Shown here: positions 1 through 9,100 of the stretch, in pieces
How the letters are laid out: each line of letters opens with the position of its first letter
Position numbering within the stretch: position 1 is the first letter of the stretch
Source: Chengkuizengella sp. SCS-71B
GTDB taxonomy: Bacteria > Bacillota > Bacilli > Paenibacillales > KCTC-33759
DNA length: 64,000 bases
Reading direction: 5' to 3'
Assembly: GCF_040100845.1 (NCBI RefSeq)
Contig: NZ_JAZHSH010000001.1
Location: forward strand, 1,426,001 to 1,490,000
Made by a program: the position numbers and the translations under genes
Notes under the pieces: model-generated
The model's database searches: none
Told to the model about the DNA's origin: nothing
Seen by the model: the letters and a program-made list of their open reading frames with translations, nothing else

Positions 1-198
1 AATTTTACAATTTATTACTATGAAAGCGCTAACGAAAAATATTGTTATTTTTATAAAATTTTTAGAAGGAAATTGTTAGAAAGTATAGAATACTTGGTAT
101 TTATATTTATTTATTTTTTTGAATGAATATTATCTTTGTTTGTATTAAAAAAAAGTTTTTTACTCTCATACAATTAGAAAGGAGGTGGGGATATCTGA

Positions 199-3100
199 AT
201 GTGTGATCAGATGAAAATAAAGTTATATCCATTAACACATCCTCAGAAAAGAGTATGGTATATTGAACAAATTTACCCCAACACCTCTATGTATAATATT
301 GGTGGACCTGTAAAAATAAATGGTTTAATTGATTTTCAATTATTGGAAAGAGCAATTCAAACTCTAATTCGTGCACATGATGGATTAAGGATTAAATTAT
401 TCGAAGCTGATGGGGAAATTAGTCAGTATGTCAGTGAATATGAAGAAGAAGCTTTAAAATTTAAGGATTTTTCTACTTTTGAATATCCAGATCTTCATTT
501 TAAACAGTGGGTGGAAGATGAGGCTGGAAAACCATTTATTTTAAATGAAAAATTATTTGAGTTTAGTTTATTTAGAATCTCAGATTCAGAAAATGGGTAT
601 CTTATAAAACTTCATCATATTATAGCAGACGGTTGGTCCATAAACATCATCACTGAACAGATTAGAGAAATTTATATGAAGTTACTTCATGGAGAATCCA
701 TTACAGGTGAACTTTCAATTTCATACTTGGAGTATATTAATCAAGAACAAACTTATTTTAAATCAGATCGCTTTATTAAAAATAAAAACTTTTGGAATAA
801 TTTATACAAAACTCTACCAGAAGGGTTTATAAACAAAAATTCAGATTTTACTAAAGGAACAAGAAAAACATTTCAAATAACACCTCAACTTTCCTCAAAG
901 ATTAAAAACTTTGCAAAAAATAATAATGTATCGTTAAATACATTTTTTATATTCTCATACCTTTTATATCAAAATAAAATCACACACCAAAGAGACCTCA
1001 TTATAGGTACGCCTGTTCTAAACAGATCAGGTCAAAAGGAAAAAAGTATTTTAGGCATGTTTACGAGCACAATGCCTTTTAGATTTCAAATCGATGAAAA
1101 GGCTTCTATATTAGATACATTAAAATCTATGAATCGTGAATTGATGAGATGTTATTTCCATCAAAAATATCCCTATGATGTATTAATGAGAGATCTGCAG
1201 CTACAAAAAAGAGGATATCATCAATTATTTGATACAAGTGTAAATTATTATAATACGAAATTAGAAACTCAATTCAATGATTCCCAAGTAGAAAATATAG
1301 AATTTTATAGTGGACATCAAGTGTATTCTTTACAACTAGTTATTAAAGACTGGTTAGATTCTGGAAATTTAATGGTCGAATTTGATTATAAAACAAGTGA
1401 ATACGATGAAGAAAAGATTGTAGGAATGTATCATCGATTGAATATTCTAATAAATAAAATTTTAGTAGATTGCAATGCAAAAATTGAAGAGATAAATCTT
1501 TTATCAAATAAAGAGAAAAGAGAGCTCATTACTGAATTTAATGCAACAGAGTCTCATTACCCAGAACATAAATCAATCATTCAATTATTTGAAGAGCAGG
1601 TTTCAAAAACTCCCGATAAAATAGCTATTCGATTTAATGAAAAAGAATATTCTTATCAGCGGTTAAATGAGAAAGTAAACCAACTCGCTAGGTTATTATT
1701 AAACAAAGGTTTACAAAAAGAATCCATTGTAGGATTACTAACATATCATTCTATTGAAAGTGTAATTAGTATGTTAGCGGTGTTGAAAGCTGGTGGAACT
1801 TACATGCCTATAGATCCTGATTATCCTGAAGACCGAATCACTTATATGCTTTTAGATTCAGATTGTAAAATGTTACTAGTTAATTTTGAGTATTGTAGAC
1901 CATTTAATGGGGAGGTTATTAACCTTTGTAACGACGATATCTTTAAAGGAGATACTTCAAACCTTGATATTGAATACTTTTTGTTTCAATTAGCTTATGT
2001 CATTTACACATCAGGTTCTACAGGTAAGCCAAAAGGAGTGATGATTGAACAACAAGGGTTAGTGAATTATATATGGTGGGCAAAACAAATGTACGTAAAA
2101 GATGAATATGAAGTCTTCCCTCTTTATTCATCGTTAGCATTTGATTTAACGGTAACATCTATTTTTACACCACTAATCAGTGGAGGGAAGATTGTTGTAT
2201 ATCGAAATGATGAAGATGAGTATGTATTATACAAAATTCGTAGTGAAAATCAAGCTACTGTAGTGAAACTTACTCCTTCACATTTATCTTTATTAAAAGA
2301 TATGGACAATACAAAGAGTTCAATTCAAAGGTTTATAGTTGGAGGAGAGGATCTGAGTGTAAATCTGTCAAGAAAGGTTTTTGAAAGCTTTGGTGGAAAA
2401 GTTGAAATCTTTAATGAATATGGACCAACTGAAACTGTTGTAGGGTGTATGATTCATAAATATAACATTGAAAAAGATGCCAAGCATTCTGTTCCCATTG
2501 GAAAACCTGCTCATAATGTAAACATTTATATTCTTGATCCAAACTTGAATCCTGTACCTGCAAATGAAATTGGGGAAATGTACATTTCTGGAGATGGAGT
2601 CGCAAGGGGATACTTAAATCGTGAAGATTTAACAAAGGAAAAGTTTATATGTAATCCATTTCATTCAGGGAAAAGGATGTATAAAACAGGTGATTTAGCA
2701 AGGTTTAATCTTGAGGGTCAAATCGAATATTTAGGGCGTTCAGATCATCAAGTAAAAATAAATGGTTATCGAATAGAACTAGGTGAGATTGAAAAACAAC
2801 TTTTAAATGTTTCCTCCATTAAAGAAGCAGTCGTCATAGATGGTGAACATGAAAATGAGAGTAAGTTTCTTTGTGCCTATTTCGTAAGTACCCAGGAAGA
2901 GATGGTTTCAAATCATCTAAAAAATAAGTTGATAGGTCAATTACCTGATTATATGATTCCTACTTATTTTATTCAGTTGGATGGAATTCCTTTAACTGCA
3001 AATGGAAAAGTGAACAGAAGTTTGCTTCCAAAACCTGAATTAATACATCGTGAAGATACGAACTTTGTCTCTTACCGAAATGAAGCAGAACAGCAACTAG

Positions 3101-4683
3101 TTATCAGCATGGGTGAAGTTTTAAAGGGAGATAAAATCAGTATGAATGATAACTTCTATCACCATGGAGGAGACTCCATTAAAGCAATTCAAATTGTTTC
3201 AAAACTAAGGAGTCAGCAATACTCTATAAAAGTAAAGGACATTCTTTCCAATCCCATCTTAGACCAAATGGTCAAGTACATGAAAAAGAAGACTGAAAAT
3301 CAAGTAGATGAAGTAACGGTGGAGGGAAAGATCAAACATACACCTATTGTGTCTTGGTTTTTATCACATAACTTTAATCAATTCAACCATTACAATCAAT
3401 CAGTATTATTGGATTTGAAAAAAAAGATGAGTGCTGACAAGCTTGAACAAATCATAGATGAATTACTTGTACATCATGATTCCTTAAGAATAAATATTAA
3501 TCCTAAAAACCAATTATTTTATAAGAAAAAGGCTGAATTGATTTTAACTAAAATAGAGCAGTTTGATTTATCGAACTATTCATATGATGTACAGCAAGTG
3601 AAAATGGCTCAAATAGGAGAACAGATTAAATCTCGATTTAGTCTTGAGCAAGATGTTTTATTGAAGGCTGCGTTATTCGATTTGGGAGAGCAGGGTCATA
3701 GAATGTTGTTAACTGCTCATCATCTAGTTATAGATGGCGTTTCATGGAGAATCATTTTAGAAGATATCGAAACGTTGTTGGCCAATATAGGTTTAAATAA
3801 CAAACTATCTCTTCCTTCTAAAACATATTCCTTACAATCTTGGGCAGAAATGTTATGGGAAGTAAAGAATAAATTTCTAGAGGAAAAACAATACTGGATA
3901 TCTATCCTTAAGGATGAACATGTAGTACCTGTTGATTTTCATTTAGGAGAGTTTAATTATGGGAGTTCAGTTACATTATCTTATGATCTGGATGAGGATC
4001 ACACTAGTCAATTGTTAACGATTGCAAATGATACGTATCGTACGGAAGTGATGGATTTATTGATGATAGCTCTATCCAAAGCAATATGTGACACTTTTAA
4101 CCTAAACGAAACTGTGATTGAACTAGAAGGTCATGGGAGAGACATTGATAAATTGGATATCTCTAGAACTGTAGGCTGGTTTACAAGTCTGTATCCATTT
4201 AAGTTATGCAAAATCCAATCAAATCTAAGTGATCACATTAAAACAATGAAAGAACAGATTCGTAATATTCCGAATAAAGGTTTAGGGTTTGGCATACTGA
4301 AATATTTGTCACAAGAAATCATCGATCAACAAGAGCACAATCGTATTCGGTTTAATTATTTGGGTGATTTTGAGCAGTTTTTACATAACGATTTCTTTTC
4401 ATTATCTTCAGAAGATTCAGGAGCTGACTATAGTTCAAATAACAACTTAACTGCTTTAATAGATATCAATGGATTCGTTTTCAATAGAAAATTAAATATG
4501 AGATTTCAGTATTCCAAAAATCAATTTAAAGATGAGACCATACAAACATTTATGAATTTGTATTTGAATCATTTGAAAGATGTCATAAACCACTGTATAA
4601 AATCTGGAAGCCCACAGTATACTCCTTCTGATTTTGAAACTATCGAATTATCACAAGATGAACTAGACGATCTACTAACATGA
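199..4683 (+). CDS. Nonribosomal peptide synthetase, C-A-T-E, predicted D-Asn loading module
   Basis: This 1494-residue protein is one NRPS module. It has a condensation domain at about residues 8-440 with HHIIADG near 139, and an adenylation domain at about 460-975 with YTSGSTGKPKG near 602, NEYGPTE and YKTGD. A carrier domain with GGDSI near 990 and an epimerization domain from about 1040 with HHLVIDG near 1174 follow. Reading the ten specificity positions against GrsA gives D-L-T-K-I-G-E-V-G-K, one step from the published Asn code DLTKLGEVGK. As a first module with a starter-type C domain, it should build N-acyl-D-asparagine on its carrier. The ATG at 199 follows AAGGAGGT at 179-186. It opens the cluster; what lies left of the window is unseen. 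Domain order is clear; Asn is a strong inference from the code. Confidence 0.93.
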   Translation: MCDQMKIKLYPLTHPQKRVWYIEQIYPNTSMYNIGGPVKINGLIDFQLLERAIQTLIRAHDGLRIKLFEADGEISQYVSEYEEEALKFKDFSTFEYPDLHFKQWVEDEAGKPFILNEKLFEFSLFRISDSENGYLIKLHHIIADGWSINIITEQIREIYMKLLHGESITGELSISYLEYINQEQTYFKSDRFIKNKNFWNNLYKTLPEGFINKNSDFTKGTRKTFQITPQLSSKIKNFAKNNNVSLNTFFIFSYLLYQNKITHQRDLIIGTPVLNRSGQKEKSILGMFTSTMPFRFQIDEKASILDTLKSMNRELMRCYFHQKYPYDVLMRDLQLQKRGYHQLFDTSVNYYNTKLETQFNDSQVENIEFYSGHQVYSLQLVIKDWLDSGNLMVEFDYKTSEYDEEKIVGMYHRLNILINKILVDCNAKIEEINLLSNKEKRELITEFNATESHYPEHKSIIQLFEEQVSKTPDKIAIRFNEKEYSYQRLNEKVNQLARLLLNKGLQKESIVGLLTYHSIESVISMLAVLKAGGTYMPIDPDYPEDRITYMLLDSDCKMLLVNFEYCRPFNGEVINLCNDDIFKGDTSNLDIEYFLFQLAYVIYTSGSTGKPKGVMIEQQGLVNYIWWAKQMYVKDEYEVFPLYSSLAFDLTVTSIFTPLISGGKIVVYRNDEDEYVLYKIRSENQATVVKLTPSHLSLLKDMDNTKSSIQRFIVGGEDLSVNLSRKVFESFGGKVEIFNEYGPTETVVGCMIHKYNIEKDAKHSVPIGKPAHNVNIYILDPNLNPVPANEIGEMYISGDGVARGYLNREDLTKEKFICNPFHSGKRMYKTGDLARFNLEGQIEYLGRSDHQVKINGYRIELGEIEKQLLNVSSIKEAVVIDGEHENESKFLCAYFVSTQEEMVSNHLKNKLIGQLPDYMIPTYFIQLDGIPLTANGKVNRSLLPKPELIHREDTNFVSYRNEAEQQLVISMGEVLKGDKISMNDNFYHHGGDSIKAIQIVSKLRSQQYSIKVKDILSNPILDQMVKYMKKKTENQVDEVTVEGKIKHTPIVSWFLSHNFNQFNHYNQSVLLDLKKKMSADKLEQIIDELLVHHDSLRININPKNQLFYKKKAELILTKIEQFDLSNYSYDVQQVKMAQIGEQIKSRFSLEQDVLLKAALFDLGEQGHRMLLTAHHLVIDGVSWRIILEDIETLLANIGLNNKLSLPSKTYSLQSWAEMLWEVKNKFLEEKQYWISILKDEHVVPVDFHLGEFNYGSSVTLSYDLDEDHTSQLLTIANDTYRTEVMDLLMIALSKAICDTFNLNETVIELEGHGRDIDKLDISRTVGWFTSLYPFKLCKIQSNLSDHIKTMKEQIRNIPNKGLGFGILKYLSQEIIDQQEHNRIRFNYLGDFEQFLHNDFFSLSSEDSGADYSSNNNLTALIDINGFVFNRKLNMRFQYSKNQFKDETIQTFMNLYLNHLKDVINHCIKSGSPQYTPSDFETIELSQDELDDLLT

Positions 4684-4729
4684 AACATAAATCATTTACA
4701 AAAACGATATGCACATAGGAGGTGATTTT

Positions 4730-5983
4730 ATGTCAACGGTGATTTACTTTGGTGTTGATTTAGCAGGACATGTGAACCCAACACTCGGGTTAATGAAAAA
4801 ACTTGTGGATAGAAGAGAGGAGGTTTTTTATTATTGTACAGATGAGTATCGTGAAAAAATTGAAGAAACAGGAGCAAAGTTTAAAAGTTATCGAGATTTA
4901 GCTCATTTTGGTACTTATGATGGGGGAGGGATTGAAACATTCCTTGTTTTTGCTGATTTTATTCTAAGTAAAAGTAAAATCATTTTAGATCACTTATTAG
5001 ATGAAATTGAACAACTTCAACCTGATTATATCATTCATGATGCATTTTGTTATTGGGGAAAAGAAGTCTCTAAGATATTAAATATTCCTGGTATTTCAGT
5101 TTTTGATAGCTTTGCATTTATAGATGAAATGGCAGATATAGACCCATCGTTTTTTATGGAGAACATACTTAGAGCTGGGGAGGATCCTCTGTATAAAAAA
5201 TATAAGGGTAATACAAATATGTATAAGAAGCTAATTGAAAAAGTTTCTAAAAGCATAGCTAAAAAACATAACTTACAAGATACGAATGTAATCAATGATA
5301 TTTTTTTAAGCAAACAAGGTTTAAATATTTTATTCACTTCCAAACAACTGCAAATTTATTCCGAAGCTTTTGATGATAGTTATTTATTTACAGGTTATTC
5401 GATTTATCATCGAAATGGAGAAGAGGACTTTCCTTCTGAAAAATTAGCGGATAAACCTCTTGTTTATATTTCGTTAGGTACGATATTCAATGATCGATTA
5501 GATATTTATAGAAATTTTATCAACGCTTTTGGTGATGCAGATTTACAGGTAGTGATGTCCATTGGTCAGAAAGTAAATATAGAAGATGTAGGATATATTC
5601 CTGAAAATTTCATCGTAAAAAATGTTGTACCTCAGCTTAAAGTTTTACAACAGGCAGATGTTTTTATTACACATGGCGGAGCAAATAGTGTACATGAAAG
5701 TATAAATTTCCTTGTGCCGATGGTTTTATTGCCACAAAACTTTGATCAGTTTATGGGAGCAATGGCAGTGGAAAGAGTTGGAGCAGGTATATATATCAGA
5801 AATCAAGAGGAAGGTATTTCTAACATAAAGATGGTCGTAAATAAAGTTCTAACAGAACCTAGTTATAAGGAAAATTGTAGAAAGATTAAGGATTCGTTTA
5901 AGAAGGCAGGGGGATTAGATAAGGCAGTTGAAGAAATATTTAAATTTGTAGGAAATAAGAGGGGGATTTATGAGAACACTTAA
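4730..5983 (+). CDS. Macrolide-type glycosyltransferase (MGT/OleD-like, GT1 fold)
   Basis: This cytosolic protein of about 417 residues resembles the UDP-sugar-dependent MGT family (OleD, YjiC). The N-terminal Rossmann half begins STVIYFGVDLAGHVNPTLGL, with the GHVNP signature near residue 14. The C-terminal half carries ITHGGANSVHESINFLVPMV, the donor-binding region of GT1 enzymes. The start is set at the ATG at 4730 because AGGAGGTGA stands 7-15 bases upstream; an in-frame ATG at 4709 has no such site. It overlaps the next gene by 14 bases, so the two are co-translated. It may decorate the product or inactivate it inside the cell, as OleD does for oleandomycin. Sugar and acceptor cannot be read from the sequence. 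Confidence 0.88.
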   Translation: MSTVIYFGVDLAGHVNPTLGLMKKLVDRREEVFYYCTDEYREKIEETGAKFKSYRDLAHFGTYDGGGIETFLVFADFILSKSKIILDHLLDEIEQLQPDYIIHDAFCYWGKEVSKILNIPGISVFDSFAFIDEMADIDPSFFMENILRAGEDPLYKKYKGNTNMYKKLIEKVSKSIAKKHNLQDTNVINDIFLSKQGLNILFTSKQLQIYSEAFDDSYLFTGYSIYHRNGEEDFPSEKLADKPLVYISLGTIFNDRLDIYRNFINAFGDADLQVVMSIGQKVNIEDVGYIPENFIVKNVVPQLKVLQQADVFITHGGANSVHESINFLVPMVLLPQNFDQFMGAMAVERVGAGIYIRNQEEGISNIKMVVNKVLTEPSYKENCRKIKDSFKKAGGLDKAVEEIFKFVGNKRGIYENT

Positions 5984-8900
5984 AATTTTTATCATATTAG
6001 TATCTCTTATGATGCTTCTTATTCAAAGCAGTGTTATCGCGTTTACGAACTTTTCAGATGAATTGAGAAGTGAAATAGAAGAGTACATTGGTGAAAGTAT
6101 GGAACAATCTGATATTCCAGGACTATCAGTAGTGATTGTAAAAGAGGATGAAACGGTATATCAACAAGGTTTTGGTTATGCGGATGTGGAGAATCATATA
6201 CCTGTTAATGAAAGTACATTGTTTGAACTTGGTTCTACAAGTAAAGCTTTTACTGGACTTGCTATATTACAGTTGGAAGAACAAGGGTTGATTAACTTAG
6301 AGGACTTTGTTACAGAGTACATCCCTTGGTTAAGTTTTGATTACGAAGGTCAGGACGAGGATATTACTTTAAAGCAGTTTTTATATCATACGAGCGGTAT
6401 TCCATTTCAATCGATTAAAGAAATACCTATAAATGATAGCGAAGATGCATTAGAAACGACAGTAAGAACATTGATAGGAGAGACTTTAGCATTTAAACCT
6501 GGGGAACAATTTTTATATGCAACGATAAATTATGACGTGTTAGGTTTGGTTATAAAAGAGGTTACAGGCGTATCCTATGAAAATTATATGAAAAAAGAGC
6601 TTTTAGAGCCTTTACATTTAAACGACACTTATTTATTTAGAGCGGAAGAGGGTTCTCAATTGGCGGTAGGCTATAAACCAAGTTTATTACGTACTGTAGC
6701 GTATGACGCTCCGATGTATAGAGGAAATACACCTGCAGGATATTTGATTTCAAATGCAAATGATATGGCACAATGGTTGAAAATACAACTTGGCACAGCT
6801 TCAAATACAGATGGCTTTAAAGAAGTTGTAGAAACATCACATAAACCAGACCGTACCGTATCCCCAAATCTAGATGGTTCATCTTATGCAGCAGGGTGGG
6901 CTGTATTTCAAAATGGATCTGGAGAGATTTCTCACGGGGGAAATAATCCAAATTATGCTTCCTTTATTACTTTTCGACCTATAGATGGAATTGGAGTTGC
7001 AGTACTAGGTAATCTAAATTCTAGTGATATTCAGTTTATTGGTGAAGGAATTATGAACTTGATCAATGGCAAAGAATTAGAAAGTATGGGAACAGATTTT
7101 TATAAAAGTATGGACAACATCTCATCTGCAGTTATTTTTATTACGATCCCAATGATGCTGCTTGTTGTATGGTTTTTAGGCATAGCTATAAAACAGATTT
7201 TAATAAAAAAAAGGAAGTTTGAAGGAAATATTGCGAGGCTTTTTACTAGTTTAGTGTTCTTTAGTATTTTTATAGCAGGTTTCTCTTATTGTTTATATCA
7301 AATTCCTAACGTTTTATATTGGGGATTAAATTGGGATTTTGTAAACGTGTGGGCACCAAATAGTTTTACCATGGCAGTATTGTGTATATTTACATCTGGA
7401 ATATTATTTAGTTTATACTACATGCTTACTTTATTTTTTCCAAAACATGATGATAAAGGAATGCTTGTATTAATTATGTTAAGTATCGTAAGTGGTTTTG
7501 GAAATGCACTTATCATTTTTATGGTCAATGAAGCTTTAAATCGAGGTGAAGGTTTTCAAAGCGGATTATTTACATATTTCGCTTTTGGAATTTTACTTTA
7601 TGTTTTTGGTCAAAAATTAGTTCGTACAAAATTGATTAACATTGCAAATCATATGGTCTATCAAAAAAGGACGGAGTTAATAGATAAACTTCTTGGCACC
7701 TCCTTTCAAAACATAGATGCTATGGAGCAAGGTAAAATTGAAGCCTCGTTAAATAACGATACAGAAACGATCAGTGATTTTTCTAATATTGTCATTACAG
7801 GTGCAACGAGTTTGGTGACTTTAATTTGTTGTTTTGTTTATATGGGTATTATTAGCTTTTACGGTTTGTTAGCTTCGATATTATTTATTTTTATCGCAGC
7901 TGCTCTTCACTTTTTCTTTGGGAGACAAGCGAATAAATTGTGGGAACAAACTAGAGATATTCAAAATGTGTTTTTTAAATTTATCCGTAACCTAAATGAT
8001 GGATTTAAAGAGCTGAGATTGAATCGTGAGAAACGAACAGATTTCAAACTGGATATGCAGAAAAGTAATCAAATGTATAAGGAAAAGCGGATTCAAGGAG
8101 ACGTTAAGTTTGCAAACGTAAATGTGGTTGGTGAATTGCTCTTCACCTTTGTAATCGGTGGGGTAGCTTTTATGTTTCCAATTCTTTTTACAGATTTGAA
8201 AGTGGACTCTTTAAGAAGTTACGTGTTTGTTCTTTTATATATGACGGGACCAGTCCATGGCATTTTAGGGACGATACCTAATATATTTAGAGTTCGAATT
8301 AGCTGGAATCGAATTAATGAAATATCGAAGGAGTTAGATGCTGTTCATTTGAAACAAAATCAGTCCATCTTTGATCTCCATGAAATCGATGATAAAGTAG
8401 TTGAACTTCAACTTCGAGAGGTTGAATATTCTTATAAAACGAATGAAGGCGAGACATTTAAGGTAGGTCCGATTAACACTTCATTCAGATCAGGAGAGGT
8501 TACTTATATTACAGGTGGGAATGGCAGTGGGAAATCTACACTTGCAAAATTAGCCACAGGATTATACGAGGTGGAACGTGGCGAAATCACAATTAATGGT
8601 ATTCAGGTGGATTCAGAAAAGCTAGGTGAAAAATATTCTGCAATTTTCAGTGATTTCCATTTGTTTGAAAAACTGTACGGCATTCAATATGAAATGAAAA
8701 ACAAAGAAATCAATGAATACTTAGATCTGATGTTGTTAAAGGAAAAGGTTCATATTGAAAATGGGGTATTGAATACGGTCAAATTATCCACTGGACAAAG
8801 AAAAAGATTAGCTTTAATGATCAGTTACCTAGAGGATCGACCGATTTACCTTTTTGATGAATGGGCGGCAGATCAAGATCCAGAATTTAGAGAGTTATTT

Positions 8901-9056
8901 TACTACTCATTGTTACCTGAATTGAAAAAAAGAGGGAAATGTGTCATTGCGATTACACATGATGACAGATATTTTGATACTGCGGATAAAGTGATAAAAA
9001 TGGAAATGGGGAAAATCGTTCAGTCAGCACAGCTTCATATTAGTGAGTCAGGGTAA
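5970..9056 (+). CDS. D-asparaginyl-type prodrug peptidase fused to cyclic-peptide ABC exporter
   Basis: The 1028-residue protein starts with a signal/anchor (residues 1-25) and an S12/beta-lactamase-fold serine hydrolase. S89-T-S-K92 gives the SxxK pair, Tyr183 lies in YATINY, and SHGG is the third motif. Hydrophobic helices follow from about residue 383, then an exporter of the SyrD/PvdE type. Its ATPase has Walker A GGNGSGKST near 849, signature LSTGQRKR near 939 and Walker B IYLFDEW near 957. The hydrolase should act outside the membrane. In ClbP, XcnG and ZmaM this class removes N-acyl-D-Asn from an inactive precursor, and ZmaM is likewise fused to an ABC transporter. The Asn/epimerase module two genes upstream fits this role. 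Fold and fusion are visible; D-Asn specificity is inferred. Confidence 0.9.
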   Translation: MRTLKIFIILVSLMMLLIQSSVIAFTNFSDELRSEIEEYIGESMEQSDIPGLSVVIVKEDETVYQQGFGYADVENHIPVNESTLFELGSTSKAFTGLAILQLEEQGLINLEDFVTEYIPWLSFDYEGQDEDITLKQFLYHTSGIPFQSIKEIPINDSEDALETTVRTLIGETLAFKPGEQFLYATINYDVLGLVIKEVTGVSYENYMKKELLEPLHLNDTYLFRAEEGSQLAVGYKPSLLRTVAYDAPMYRGNTPAGYLISNANDMAQWLKIQLGTASNTDGFKEVVETSHKPDRTVSPNLDGSSYAAGWAVFQNGSGEISHGGNNPNYASFITFRPIDGIGVAVLGNLNSSDIQFIGEGIMNLINGKELESMGTDFYKSMDNISSAVIFITIPMMLLVVWFLGIAIKQILIKKRKFEGNIARLFTSLVFFSIFIAGFSYCLYQIPNVLYWGLNWDFVNVWAPNSFTMAVLCIFTSGILFSLYYMLTLFFPKHDDKGMLVLIMLSIVSGFGNALIIFMVNEALNRGEGFQSGLFTYFAFGILLYVFGQKLVRTKLINIANHMVYQKRTELIDKLLGTSFQNIDAMEQGKIEASLNNDTETISDFSNIVITGATSLVTLICCFVYMGIISFYGLLASILFIFIAAALHFFFGRQANKLWEQTRDIQNVFFKFIRNLNDGFKELRLNREKRTDFKLDMQKSNQMYKEKRIQGDVKFANVNVVGELLFTFVIGGVAFMFPILFTDLKVDSLRSYVFVLLYMTGPVHGILGTIPNIFRVRISWNRINEISKELDAVHLKQNQSIFDLHEIDDKVVELQLREVEYSYKTNEGETFKVGPINTSFRSGEVTYITGGNGSGKSTLAKLATGLYEVERGEITINGIQVDSEKLGEKYSAIFSDFHLFEKLYGIQYEMKNKEINEYLDLMLLKEKVHIENGVLNTVKLSTGQRKRLALMISYLEDRPIYLFDEWAADQDPEFRELFYYSLLPELKKRGKCVIAITHDDRYFDTADKVIKMEMGKIVQSAQLHISESG

Positions 9057-9100
9057 TAAAAAGAAGCACAGCAATTTAGATAGAATGGAGGGTAATAAAG

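Noticed and set aside
2411..2635. Minus-strand 74-codon frame inside the first NRPS
   Set aside because: It lies opposite a conserved adenylation domain, has no ribosome site and no protein-like motif.
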